DNA of 64,000 bases from Myxococcales bacterium (GTDB lineage Bacteria; Myxococcota_A; Polyangia; Haliangiales; Haliangiaceae). The position numbers were made by a program, and so were the translations under genes. Location of the stretch: contig JADJJK010000003.1 of the NCBI GenBank assembly GCA_016706545.1, positions 1-64,000 on the forward strand. Reading direction: 5' to 3'. Of the stretch, positions 1 to 9,637 are shown piece by piece. The notes under the pieces are model-generated. The model was given only the letters and a program-made list of their open reading frames with translations. It ran no database searches and had not been told where the DNA came from. Numbering within the stretch: the first letter of the stretch is position 1; each line of letters starts with the position of its first letter.

Positions 1-3000
1 AGCTGCTCTCGTGCGGGTGGCGGAGGTGGAGCGGGGCGGGCAGGTGCTCCGGCTGGCAGGTCGTGGAGGTGGGGGTCCCTTGAGCTGGTTGTAGGTGGTG
101 GTCAAAGCCGGAGTCGGTGGCGAGCAGGTAAGCGCGAAGCGTCGTACAACTGCTGGCCGATGGGCTCGAGGGAGGCGAGCTGGGCCTCGGGCGGGAAGGG
201 GAAGGTCTCGAAGCACTCGGAGGCGGAGTAGTTCAGGTCGGTCTTCATGGTGGAAGACAGGAGCCAGGTCCAGGCGACGTGTAAGCGCGACTGGAGCACC
301 GCGAAGTGCGTGAAGCTTGGCAGCGGGAAGACAAACAGCTTGTGGGAGAACACCCGGCCGGTGGGTTGGAAAGAAAACATCAAGTGCTTGCTCACGATGC
401 CTGTAACCAGGCAGCGGGGTAGCGGGGCAAGTGCCGCAAACAGTGCGGGTCGCTTTTCTCCGAAGTGCCACCAGAAAGTACGATAGGTCTCACGATTGTT
501 CTTGTCCGCTCCGGGCTTCACCTTCTCCACCACGAGCTGCAACTAAGTCGACCAGCGTCCAGCCTCCTCAACGTCAGGTCGCCAAAGTTGATCGCGTAGC
601 GCTCGAAGGCTTGGGTGGGGCTGGAGTTGACCTCCTTGCCGCCGAGAACGGAAGATCCGCTCGGCGTTCTTTGGGTTCCTGGCCACCAGCCGGTCGCGCT
701 CCTCGGAGTGAGGATGAAGCCCATCCAAGAGGGTGCAACCCATGAGCTCTTGTCCTCGTTGGCCTTGAGCTTGACCGGATCCGGACGCTCGCTGCCGGCG
801 CGCACCAGGAGGTTGATCTCGGGACGTCGACGCCATCCAGGGTCAGGCGCTGGCTATCGCAGCGGCCCTTCTCCAGATGGACGGCGGACACGGCGACCGC
901 AGCCTCTCCGGGCCAGGGCATGGAGCAGCTGGCATGAGATCTTCGTGCCGCCTGGCGACGATGGGCCTGCAGGCCGCTGCCGCGGGTGTCGCCTTGCGCG
1001 ATCGTGTTGGTGGCGAACAGGCCGATGGTGCCGTGGTCGCCGATCAGGTACCAGGCGCGGCGGAAGAAGTGAGCAACGAGGTCCGCGTTCGTGGCTGCCA
1101 GGTGGTCTGCCACTCCAGTCAGCAGGCATAGCCTGTCGCCGCCGGGCATGCCGGCGATGGTTCTCGCCGAGGAACGGCGGGTTGCCCAGGAAGCCATCGA
1201 TCCACGCCTTGCCCTCGAGCCGGTCCTTGTTGAGCGGGTCCTTGCGGCGGGCCCAGAAGATCTCGGGCAGCTCGATCATCCAGTGAAAGGCGGGGACCTT
1301 GGCGCGGAAGTCGGCGGCGAGCTGGGCGGCTCGGCGGGGACGGTGTCGCGCGCGCTGGCGAGCCAGGCGTCGACGAGGTCGCGGCGGCGCAGGCGCTCGG
1401 CCTCGCGCTCCTTGGGCTTGTCGCTGGCGAAGAAGGCGCCCAGGACGAGGTCGCCGATGAGGCGCAGGCGGCCGACGGCGTCGGCGGCGTCGCGCAGGAG
1501 GAGCTCCTTCTCGCGCTCGGCGGCGGGAGAGTCCTCGGCGGCCAGGGCGGTGATGCGCTCGCGCGCGGCGACGGCCTCGTCGAGCACCTGGCGCAGCTCG
1601 CGCTCCACGCCATCCACCTGGGCGCCCGGCTGCCAGTGGAAGGCGGTGAGCTGGTCCAGATCGAGGCCCACCAGCGAGTCGCCGTGGCGCAGGGCGTGGT
1701 CGAGGAAGGTGAAGGGCTTGTCCTTGGCCAGGGTGAGGGAGCCAGAGCGAGAGCTTGGCGAAGTGGACGGCCTGCGGGTTTCGGTCCACGCCGTAGATGC
1801 AGCGCTGGGCGATCAGGCGGCGGGCGGCGGCCACGGAGTCCTCGGCGGCGTGGGCGGGGGCCGTGCGCGGGCAGCCGGCCCTGGCCCTCGCGGCGCCAGG
1901 CGGCGACGACGGCGTCGCCGAGCTGGCGCACGGCCTCGACGAGGAAGGCGCCGGAGCCCATGGCGGGATCGCACAGCTTGAGCGAGAGGAGCTGGGCGGA
2001 GGTGGGGGCGGGGCCCAGCGAGGCCAGGAGCGGGGCGAGGGTCTTGCCGACGATGGGGCCGGTGAGCTCGGGCGGGGTGTAGTGCGAGCCGGAGCGGCGG
2101 CGCTCGGGGCCGGGCTGGATGATGTACCGGCCGGCCTCGCGGCGCGGCGGGATCACGGTGGCGAACGGGGCGAGCGCTTCGAGCACGGCGTCCGCTTTGC
2201 GGACCGCGCCGATGGCCTTGGCGAGCTTGTCGGCGTCGGCCTTGGGCAGGGCCAGGTGTCAGCGAGAGCTTGGCGCCGGCGCCGGCGGGCTCGGCGGCGA
2301 GCTGCTCGCCCGAGAGCCAGACCCGCGACTTCTTGAGGCAGACGGCGGGGGCGGTGAGCTGCTCGACGGAGAAGCCCATCAGCGCCTCGTACACGGAGCC
2401 GAGCTGCTCGACGCTGAGGGCCTTGTACGACAGGCGCTCCTGGCCAGGAACAGCAAGCGGTGCAGCACGAGGTTCACGGTCTCGTCGTCGATGGCGGGCA
2501 CGGTCACGCGGCGGCGGCCGTCGGCATCGGCGGGGCCGGGCGACGAAGGATCGGTGACGCCCTCGAGGAAGGGGTACTCGTGCGGAGAGAAGAGCTGGCC
2601 GTGGCGCGGCGGCATGCAGCGTGCCGTGCGGACGCCGAAGTAGATGGCGCGGAACAGCGCGAGCAGGTGGCCATACGCGCCGTGGCGGCAGGCCATGGCG
2701 TCCGGGAAGGCGCCGGCGTCGGCGGTCAGCTCTTCATGCAGGGCCAGGAGCGAGAGGTGCTGGGCGCACAGCGGGTGCTCGGTGGGGGAGCAGGCCGTTG
2801 TCCTCGGCGTAGGGACGAAGACCAGGCGCAACATGAAGGTCAAGGAGGCCGGCGTGGACGTGGTCGCCGCCGCGATCGGGATCGCGATACGCGGCGCTTT
2901 CAGCGCGTCGCTGGCGTCGCCGGTGGCGCTGGCGGCGGCGCCAGCCTGCGCGGCCTCGAAGCCGGCGAGCAAGAGGTGCAGCGCCTCCAGCACCTGCTCG

Positions 3001-3815
3001 GCGAGGTCGCGGGTGACCTTGCCCTGGGCCTGGCGCGAGGCGGCCAGGGCTGCGGAGCTGCTTGTCCGCGGCGACGCCGAACCACTGGCGCGCGTGCAGG
3101 AGCATGATCAGCGCATCGAGCAGGGGCCGGCCGGCGGCGGTGACCAGATCTGCGAAGCGGAAGGTGAGGGCGCCAGAGGCGGCGCCGTGCGGCGCGTACA
3201 AGAGGCGCAGGTGGGTGCCGTTGGACAGGCCGATGGGCACGCCGGCGTGGCGCAGCAGGCGCTCGAGCTTGGCGGACGGCGGATAGTCCCAGGCGCCGGT
3301 GACGGTCTCGCGCTCGTCGAGCGGCAGGCCGGGCGGCAGGTGCCAGGCCAGGGCCAGCGGCGCGGGGGCGTCGGCGCTGGCGGCGCGCGCGTCCTTGACC
3401 AGCGCGCAGGTGGCGCGCAGGAGCTGGCCGGTGTCGGGCAGCGCCAGGGTGAAGCGCTCGGGCAGCGCCTCGGCGGGCAGCCAGCGCTCGGGGCCCAGGC
3501 CGAGCAGCTCGGCGTACAGGCGCGGCAGGTCGGTGACGGCGAGGGCGTCGGGGTCGTCGGGCTCGTTGGGGGCGTCGGGGGCGTCGGGGGCGTCGGGGCG
3601 TGGGGCTCGTCGCCGCGGTCCGCGGTTGCCGCGGTTGCGGCGCTTGTCGCGCTTGCTGCTGCGGGCAGCGGCGCGAGCAGGCGCTGCAAGAGCAGGCGGT
3701 GCTCCTTGCTGGTCTCGGGGCGCGCGACCTGCGCCTCCAGCAAAGCCTGCTTGGCGACGACGAGTCCCTCGATGGGGCGGGCCAGGCCCATCCACTCGTC
3801 GTGGAAGCGCTCCAT
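1..3815 (-). pseudogene. Eco57I/YeeA-type N6-adenine DNA methyltransferase, many frameshifts, runs off left edge
   Basis: A large class I DNA methyltransferase can be read across all three minus frames. From the N-terminus the pieces are: MERFHDEWMGLARPIEGLVV near 3815; YAEDNGLLP near 2820-2850; SGSHYTPPELT near 2060-2100; SAM-binding motif I CDPAMGSGAFLVEAV near 1930-1976; catalytic NPPF at about 1172-1183; and a C-terminal FWWHFGEKRP / LNYSASECFETFPFP segment at about 190-470. A further shift near 145 gives LTTTYNQLK, typical of the C-terminus of this family, and the frame stays open to base 1, so the gene is truncated by the window. About ten frame changes occur without obvious loss of sequence. 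One, near 3595, falls where a repeated G5 run becomes G4. A start slightly upstream (about 3858) is possible if another shift is allowed. The enzyme would methylate adenine in a restriction-modification, BREX or DISARM-like system. The downstream partner genes lie outside the window. Confidence 0.85.
3550..3598. repeat. 9-bp tandem repeat in methyltransferase linker
   Basis: Five to six copies of a GGGGGCGTC-like 9-mer encode a Pro-Asp-Ala/Glu linker on the minus strand. The last copy lacks one G, and the reading frame changes exactly there. Confidence 0.8.
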
Positions 3816-3930
3816 GGGATCGCGCGCGGCGGCGGCGCGCCTTGCGAGGGCGGGTCATGGCGTGCGGCTCGCGGGCAGGGGAGAGGGGCCGAGTTGTTCG
3901 TGGGAAATCAACGGCTGACCAGGTACACTG

Positions 3931-4164
3931 ATGGCCATGCAACCTGCTGCGGACATTCGCGCGGCCGCGCTATGCCTGACGGACGAAGAGAAACTTGAGC
4001 TGGCCACAGAGCTCCTGGACAGCGTCGAAGGGCAACCCGACGCGGAGTGGGAACGGGCCTGGGTTGAGGAGATCGAGCGCCGGGTCTCCGCGGCTCGCTC
4101 CGGATCTCCCGGGGCTCCCTGGGAAGAAGTACGTGCTCGGCTGCTGACTCGCTTTGCCAGATGA
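3931..4164 (+). CDS. Addiction-module antitoxin-like protein (RelB/TIGR02574-like)
   Basis: A 77-residue acidic protein with the pattern of the small putative addiction-module component family: an N-terminal helix (AADIRAAALCLTDEEKLELA), then LLDSVEG and a C-terminal WEEVRARLL helix. Such proteins bind and neutralise a RelE/ParE toxin and usually autorepress their promoter. The stop overlaps the toxin start as ATGA at 4161-4164, so the two are translationally coupled. The start could equally be the second ATG at 3937. It lies on the plus strand in the short gap between two large minus-strand defence genes. Unlike those neighbours, it is intact. Confidence 0.8.
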   Translation: MAMQPAADIRAAALCLTDEEKLELATELLDSVEGQPDAEWERAWVEEIERRVSAARSGSPGAPWEEVRARLLTRFAR

Positions 4165-4457
4165 GACTTCGCGTACGCGTCCTGGCACAAGCTGAGGCTG
4201 ATGCGACGGCTGCGGCCGAATGGTATGAGTCCAGGAGTCCTGGGCTTGGAGCACGCTTCCTGGCAGCCGTGGTGGCAACTCTCGAACGTGTCGCCGATGG
4301 GCCTGCGCAGTACATGAGGTTCTCGCGCGCGCTCAAGCATCGGCGCGCCAACGTGCAACGGTTCCCCTATGCGGTGGTGTTCTCGGTGGAAGGCGATGAG
4401 ATCGAAGTCGTCGCAGTGGCGCATGGACGACGCAGACCTGGGTACTGGGTTCGCTGA
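4161..4457 (+). CDS. RelE/ParE-family toxin
   Basis: A 98-residue basic protein with the RelE/ParE layout: beta strand MRLRVRVLAQAEAD, helix AAEWYESRSPGLGARFLAAV, then VQRFPYAVVFSVEGDEIEVVAVAHGRR, which matches the family's Phe-Pro-Tyr...Val-Val-Ala-Val-Ala-His-x-Arg-Arg ending. ParE members poison DNA gyrase and RelE members cleave mRNA on the ribosome; the sequence does not decide which, though the ending is more ParE-like. The toxin gene stops 8 bp short of the stop of the convergent helicase gene. It is intact although both flanking genes carry many frameshifts. Confidence 0.85.
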   Translation: MRLRVRVLAQAEADATAAAEWYESRSPGLGARFLAAVVATLERVADGPAQYMRFSRALKHRRANVQRFPYAVVFSVEGDEIEVVAVAHGRRRPGYWVR

Positions 4458-4465
4458 GCACCGGC

Positions 4466-7400
4466 TCATCGCCGCTTGTCCTTGCCCGGCGCCGGCCAGA
4501 GATAGACCAGGCCCACCGGCGAGAGGCGGCGCAGGGCGACCTGATGGGGGCCTCGATGCGGGCGGGCTCGCGCTCGCGCTCCTGCGCCAGCTCGGCGAGG
4601 CGCTCGGTCATGGCGCGGGTGTCGGCCTCGTAGGCGGCGCGCTCGCGCGGGTCCGCGTCGAGCGACAGGGGAGCTGCTGGCGGGCGGTCAGCTCGGCGGT
4701 GATGGCCTTGTCCTGGCTGGCGAGCAGGGCGCGCATGGCCTGGGACTCGGCGAGGGCGCGGGCGGAGAGCATCTTGCCGGCGCGGTCCTCTTCGGCCTCG
4801 GCCTCCTCGCGCAGGGCGGGCCAGAGGGCGGCGAAGTCCGCCGGCGCGGCGGCGGTGAGGGTCTTGCTGATGGCAGCGGGCAGGAGGCGCGGGGCGCGCT
4901 CGTGCAAGCAGGACTCGAGCGCGCTGCGCAAGGTGGCGGTGTCCTTGTCCGGAAGCGGACGGAGCTTTGCGCCGTGGCGATCTTCGTCCCACCACGCGGC
5001 GAGGGCGAGCAGCTCATCGTGCAGGCGCGCGGCGCTGGCGCCGAACAGCGACAGCCGGCCCAGGGCCAGCACGGCCGGGCGGGGAACGTCGGCGTGCAGC
5101 GCGGTGACGCGCGACAGATCGCGGGCGGAGAAGCCCTGGGCGAGCAAGCGCGAGAGCAGGCGCTGGGTGACCGGGTGCGAGAGGTGGAGGTGGGCGACGT
5201 CGTCGGTCAGGACGTCGGGCGGGGTGAAGACCACGGGCATGGGCGGGCGCGCGCGCCAGTCCCACAGCTCCTCTTGCCGCTCGCGCGGGGGCGGATGGTG
5301 TCGAGGGTGCGCTGCCAGGTCTCGGGCAGGGCGGGCAGCGAGAAGGCGCCGTCGCGGGCGCCGCTGGCGGCGGGCACGGGCGTGAGGTTGCCGGCGCCCG
5401 CGAGCTCCAGGGCGACGTCCAGGGTCTCGCGCAAGAGCTCCGGCGAGAAGGCGAGCTGGGCCTCGGAGGAGGCGCGGAGCTTCTGGTTCTCTTCCAGATC
5501 CCGGCGCAGGCGGGTGCGGTCGCGCTGCTGCTCCAGCTCGTCGTTGACCACGGAGAGGCGCAGGTCGCTGGCGCCAGCGTGCTCGAGCGCGGCGAGCGCG
5601 CGGTCATCCAGGCCGCGCGCCAGGGTGCTCCAGCTCGTCGAAGACGACGGTGGCCAGCGAGCCCAGCTCGCGGCCGATGGTCGCGACCTTGGCGACCAGC
5701 GCGGCGAGCACGCGATCCTCGGGGCGGTGCTCGTAGACGAAGTAGTGGCAGCGCACGGTGGGGGCGGGCTGCAGCGCGCGATCGATGCGGCCGTTGCGCT
5801 GCTCCATGCGGGCGGGGTTCCACGGGATGTCATAGTGGAACAGGTCGGCGCAGCGGGCCTGCAGGTTCAGGCCCTCGCGGGCGGCGTCGGTGGCGATGAG
5901 GATGCGCACCGGGTGCTCGGCTGGATCGCCGTTGAAGGCGCGCTGCACGGCCTCGCGCTGCGGCTCCGACATGCCGCCGTGGAAGACCAGGATGCGGGCG
6001 TCGCCGTCCTCGGTGTGGCCGACGGCGCGGGTGAGCTGCTCGACGAGATAGTTCTTGGTGTCCCCGTACTCGGTGAAGACGAGGACGCGGCGATCGGTCC
6101 ATTGCAGCGGGGCCTTCTTGCCGGCCTGCGGTAGGCCGGCGGCGGGGCACTGGTGGGCGCGGATCCAGGCGAGCAGCGCGGCGAGCTTGGCGTCCGGGGC
6201 CTCGCGGTGGCGGCGGGCCAGGCCAGCATCCGCGCGACCTGCGCGCGGGCATCGGCGGACAGCGCGGGGGCGAGGCGCTGGGCGCGGGCGGCGTCGGCGG
6301 AGATCTCGGAGAGAGAGCAGCTCGTCATCGGGATCTTCCGGGCAGCTCGCCGGACAGGTCGGGCTCGGCCGACTCGGCAGGCGCGGAGGACTCGGCCGAC
6401 TCGGCGGGCTCGGCCGGCTCGGCGGGCTCGGCCGACTCGATGGGCTCGGTCGGCGCGACGCCGAGCGCGCGAGCGTGCGCCTCCAGGGTGCGGGCGAAGG
6501 CGTGGACGCTGGAGAGCAGGCGCTTCTGCAGGTTGATGAAGACGAGGCGGTCCTTGCCGGATCTGGCGGTGGCCGCCGCGGCGGCGGTGTAGTCGGCGAG
6601 CAGGCGCGCCAGGGTGAGCTCGGGGGCGTCGCGAGCGGTGAGGGTCATGGCGACGACCTCGCGCTCGGGGAAGCCGTGGGCATGGTCGAGGGCGCGCAGG
6701 TCGGACTTGAGGCGGCGCACCATGACCTGCTCCAGCGCGCGCGGGCTGGCCTTGACGCCGCGGGTGAAGCGCTGGCGATCGAGGAGGGACAGCAAGGTGG
6801 AGAAGCTGGAGGAGTGGCCGTTGTGCGGGGTGGCGGAGAGGAAGAGGCGGTGATCGAAGCGCGGGGCGAGCTGGGCGATGGTGCGGGTGATGTCCGAGGG
6901 CACGGGTACGCGCTGCCGGAGGCCGGGGCGGCGCGGTGTGGGCCTCGTCGAGGATGAGCAAGGTCTTGCGCTCGCCCTCGGCGAGCATGGCGGACAGCGG
7001 CGCCTCGTACTCGGGGCGGCGCAGGGTCTGATAGGAGATGATGAAGCGCGCGTGGGTGAGCCACGGGTTGACGGAGAAGCCGCGATCCTGGCGGCGGCGC
7101 TGCACGAAGGCGCGGCTATAGATCTCGAAGTGGAGGCCGAAGCGGGTGGCCATCTCGCGCTGCCACTGTCCGCACACCGAGGCCGGGGCGACGATGACGA
7201 CGAGCTCGACCTGGTTGCGCAGCAGCAGCTCCTGCAGGACCAGGCCGGCCTCGATGGTCTTGCCGAGGCCGACGTCGTCGGCGATGAACAGGTTGGCGCG
7301 CGGCAGCTCGAGCGCGCGCTTGAGCGGCGTGAGCTGGTGCAGCATGAGCTGCACGCCAGCGCGGAACGGCGCCTGGAACAGCCGGGCGTCGGTGGCGGTG

Positions 7401-8011
7401 ACGCGGTTCCAGCGCAGGGCGTTGTAGTACGCGCCAAAGACGCGCGGCGGATCGAGGCGCTCGATGGGCGGCAGCAACTCGGCCTGCGCATCGAGGACGC
7501 GCGCGCCCAGCTCCAGAGGCCAGGGCACGTCGGTGCGGCGGCCCTGGTGGTCGTCGTCGCGGCCGATGCGGCTGGCCCGGGTGGCGTCGGTGGGGCCGGT
7601 GGCGGGGTGGAGCGCCGCGACGAGGAACTGGCGATGGCGGACGATGACGAGGTCGCCCTGCCGCGGCAGCTCGCGCGGCTGGGGGGGCGTTGGCGAGGTG
7701 GCGTCGTCATGCGGCTGGTGACCGGCGGCGCGCAGCAGCGCGGTCACCAGCTCGCCGCGCGAGCGGCTGTGGGCGTCGAGGCCGTGCTCGCGGCAAGCGG
7801 CGCGCAGCTCATCGCGCACCAGGTGGCCGAGCCAGGCGGGCAGGGCCAGCGGCGCGCCGTCGAGCAGGCGGGCGATCTGCGCGTCCTTGCGCGCGGTGGC
7901 GGGCAGGGGCACGCCAAGCTCGCGCGCCAGCTCCACGAGCCGGGCCTGGGTCAACGACCGCAGCACCGAGACAGACGAAGGCGCCTCCACCGCGGGGCAG
8001 GATAGCGCCAA
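4466..8011 (-). pseudogene. SNF2/HepA-type DEAH helicase (DrmD-like), about seven frameshifts
   Basis: A roughly 1,180-residue superfamily 2 helicase can be followed across the three minus frames. The N-terminal 380 residues are intact, including Walker A DDVGLGKTIEAG (near 7245-7282) and DEAH (near 6950). After a shift come SATPHNGH (near 6817-6840), VMVRRLKSDLR and FINLQKRLLSS. Later frames give VLVFTEYGDTKNYL, TDAAREGLNLQ and RMEQRNGRIDR (near 5777-5811, motif VI), and finally HQVALRRLSPVGLVYLW before a TGA at 4466. Shifts lie near 6945, 6340, 6220, 5625, 5275, 4670 and 4545. Those at 5275, 4670 and 4545 are each repaired by adding one base to a G/C run. The helicase plus a YeeA-type methylase in this order fits class 1 DISARM (drmD-drmMI), but other defence systems pair similar enzymes. 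It may be a decayed gene or a poorly sequenced intact one. Confidence 0.85.
6361..6446. repeat. 9-bp repeat tract inside the helicase gene
   Basis: Imperfect 9-bp units (GGCTCGGCC / GACTCGGCG) encode a Glu-Pro-Ala / Glu-Ser-Ala linker between the two helicase halves. A frame change lies just beside it. Confidence 0.7.
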
Positions 8012-8068
8012 TCGCCGCGGGGCAGCGGGAGGGCAGCGGCAAAGTCGACCGGGAGGAGCCGTTCGTCG

Positions 8069-8710
8069 TCAGCGCGCCAGGGCGGCGCGGCTGCACCAGC
8101 GCTGGATGGAGGGGCGCTGCCAGTTGGCCTCGGCGTAGGCCGCCAGCTTGGCCGGCAATGCGTCGCCGCTGTGGTGCAGGCGCTGCAGCATCAGGGCGAG
8201 GTCGGCGTCGGCGATGCACCAGGCGGCAAACAGGGTGGTCTGGCCGTCTGCGATGAGGGCATCGCAGTACCGGACCAGGCGGGCGGCGGCCTCCTGGGCC
8301 TTGGCGGAGAGGGGCTTGTCGGCGGGCGGGCCCCACACGGTGCTGGTGGGGCGCTCTTCGCGGATGGGCAGGAGGTCGCTGCGGATCCAGGCCATGAGCT
8401 CGCGGCAGATGGCGCGCTGGCGCAGATCTTCAGGGAACAGGCGGGGATGGGCGGGGTAAGGGAAGATGTCAGCGAGGTACTCCACGATGGCATGGGACTC
8501 GGCGAGCCACAGCGCGCCGTGCTGCAGGGCAGGGATGCGGCCGGTGCGAGCGCGAAAGCTCGGGTCCTTGTGCTCCCCGGCGGCCAGGGACAGCTCGCGC
8601 ACGGAGTAGGGGAGCTGCTTCTCCTCGAGCGCGACGAAGACGGACATGGCGTAGGGCGAGATCCACTGGTTCTCGAGGTGGAGGATGAGCGGTTCCATGA
8701 GCGGGTCCAT
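8069..8710 (-). CDS. yfcF: YfcF-like glutathione S-transferase
   Basis: A 213-residue soluble protein with the two-domain glutathione transferase fold. The N-terminal thioredoxin-like half has SPYAMSVFVALEEKQL (active-site Ser in the SPY context), GRIPALQHG (the cis-Pro loop) and LAESHAIVEYLADIF (glutathione-binding Glu-Ser). The C-terminal helical half has LMAWIRSDLLPIREERPTS and WCIADADLALMLQRL. Both C-terminal segments match the E. coli YfcF pattern closely as I remember it, including the length. Members conjugate or reduce with glutathione and contribute to peroxide resistance. An internal start at 8695 (MEPLIL) is equally plausible. The gene is separated from the helicase by 58 bp on the same strand and has intact, ordinary composition. 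Confidence 0.85.
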   Translation of the reverse strand: MDPLMEPLILHLENQWISPYAMSVFVALEEKQLPYSVRELSLAAGEHKDPSFRARTGRIPALQHGALWLAESHAIVEYLADIFPYPAHPRLFPEDLRQRAICRELMAWIRSDLLPIREERPTSTVWGPPADKPLSAKAQEAAARLVRYCDALIADGQTTLFAAWCIADADLALMLQRLHHSGDALPAKLAAYAEANWQRPSIQRWCSRAALAR

Positions 8711-8877
8711 GGCCGGCAGTGTGCCACGGTGGGCGGCGCGGGGTGGCGGTGGCAGGCACGGGCTGTGGCGGTGTGGCGGTGTGGCGCGCTTGCGTCAGCG
8801 CATGACGTGCGGCACAACGCCCGGAGCTTGGACTTGCTCGGGCTTGCTGTCGTGCGGCTTTGTGGCCATCCTTGCTC

Positions 8878-9543
8878 ATGCGCAATCGTCTACACGGCCT
8901 GGTGGTCAGCTCCCTTCTGGTTGGCGGGGTGGCGGCCTCTGGCTGCTACGGCGGGGTCCACGGGCACGTGGGCTTTCGCGGCGGCAACGCGATCAGCAAC
9001 CTGGCTGCAGCCGCGGTCACGGTGGCGGCGGTGGCCATGATCGTCTCGTCGCCGCCGCCGGTGGTGACCAGCGTCGAATACTACGACTATGGATCACGCC
9101 CTGGGCAGTGCTGGGTCAACGGGCGATATGTCTATTCGGGAAATCAGTGGCACTGGCAGAATGGCTATTTCCAGCAGGACCAGCCGGGCTATTACTGGGT
9201 GCAAGGGTACTGGGGGCAACGCGGCAATGACTATGTCTGGGTGGAGGGGCAATGGGCGCAGCCGCGCGCCGGATACACGTACGTCGACGGGTACTGGGAC
9301 TATCGCGGCTCCGGATATGTGTGGATGCCGGGATCGTGGGAGGCGCAGCGTCCGGGGCATGTGTACGTGGGCGGCTCGTGGACGACCCATCAAGGGCGGC
9401 GGGTGTGGAGCCGCGGCGGCTGGCAACGAGACGACGGCCGCGCGGAGTGGAACCACTGGCGCGTGCGTGGGCGCGGGCAGGCGGTGATCCAGGGCGACGC
9501 GAGCAACATGCCAGGTGGCGTGTACGTGGCGCCGGGGCGCTGA
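8878..9543 (+). CDS. YXWGXW/WxxGxW repeat lipoprotein
   Basis: A 221-residue secreted protein. The start at 8878 gives MRNRLHGLVVSSLLVGGVAASGC, a lipoprotein signal with the lipobox Cys near residue 23. A second hydrophobic stretch (AAAVTVAAVAMIVSS) follows. The rest is a run of Tyr/Trp/Gly-rich repeats about 22-24 residues apart: GQCWVNGRYVY, GYYWVQGYWGQR, DYVWVEGQWAQP, GYTYVDGYWDY, GYVWMPGSWEA, GHVYVGGSWTT and RVWSRGGW. These match the YXWGXW motif family, whose function is unknown. It is probably anchored to the outer membrane and may contact polysaccharide, though that is speculation. A longer form starting at 8860 would add six residues before the signal and is less likely. Confidence 0.8.
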   Translation: MRNRLHGLVVSSLLVGGVAASGCYGGVHGHVGFRGGNAISNLAAAAVTVAAVAMIVSSPPPVVTSVEYYDYGSRPGQCWVNGRYVYSGNQWHWQNGYFQQDQPGYYWVQGYWGQRGNDYVWVEGQWAQPRAGYTYVDGYWDYRGSGYVWMPGSWEAQRPGHVYVGGSWTTHQGRRVWSRGGWQRDDGRAEWNHWRVRGRGQAVIQGDASNMPGGVYVAPGR

Positions 9544-9565
9544 GCGCGGCGTCGGAGCTGCCAGG

Positions 9566-9637
9566 GCAGGCGCGGTCAGGCGCGGTCAGGCGCCCGGGGC
9601 AGGCTCAGTCAGGCACGGGCAGGCGCGGTCAGGCGCC
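9566..9637. repeat. 10-bp tandem repeat at convergent gene ends
   Basis: Near-perfect copies of AGGCGCGGTC with degenerate units between them lie just after the lipoprotein stop and overlap the 3' end of the convergent DUF2279 gene. Confidence 0.8.

Noticed and set aside
1..3815. Assignment of the methylase to BREX (PglX)
   Set aside because: PglX is a similar enzyme, but the neighbouring SNF2-type helicase in this order and the absence of BrxC, PglZ or BrxL genes on the visible side favour a DISARM-like or other arrangement.
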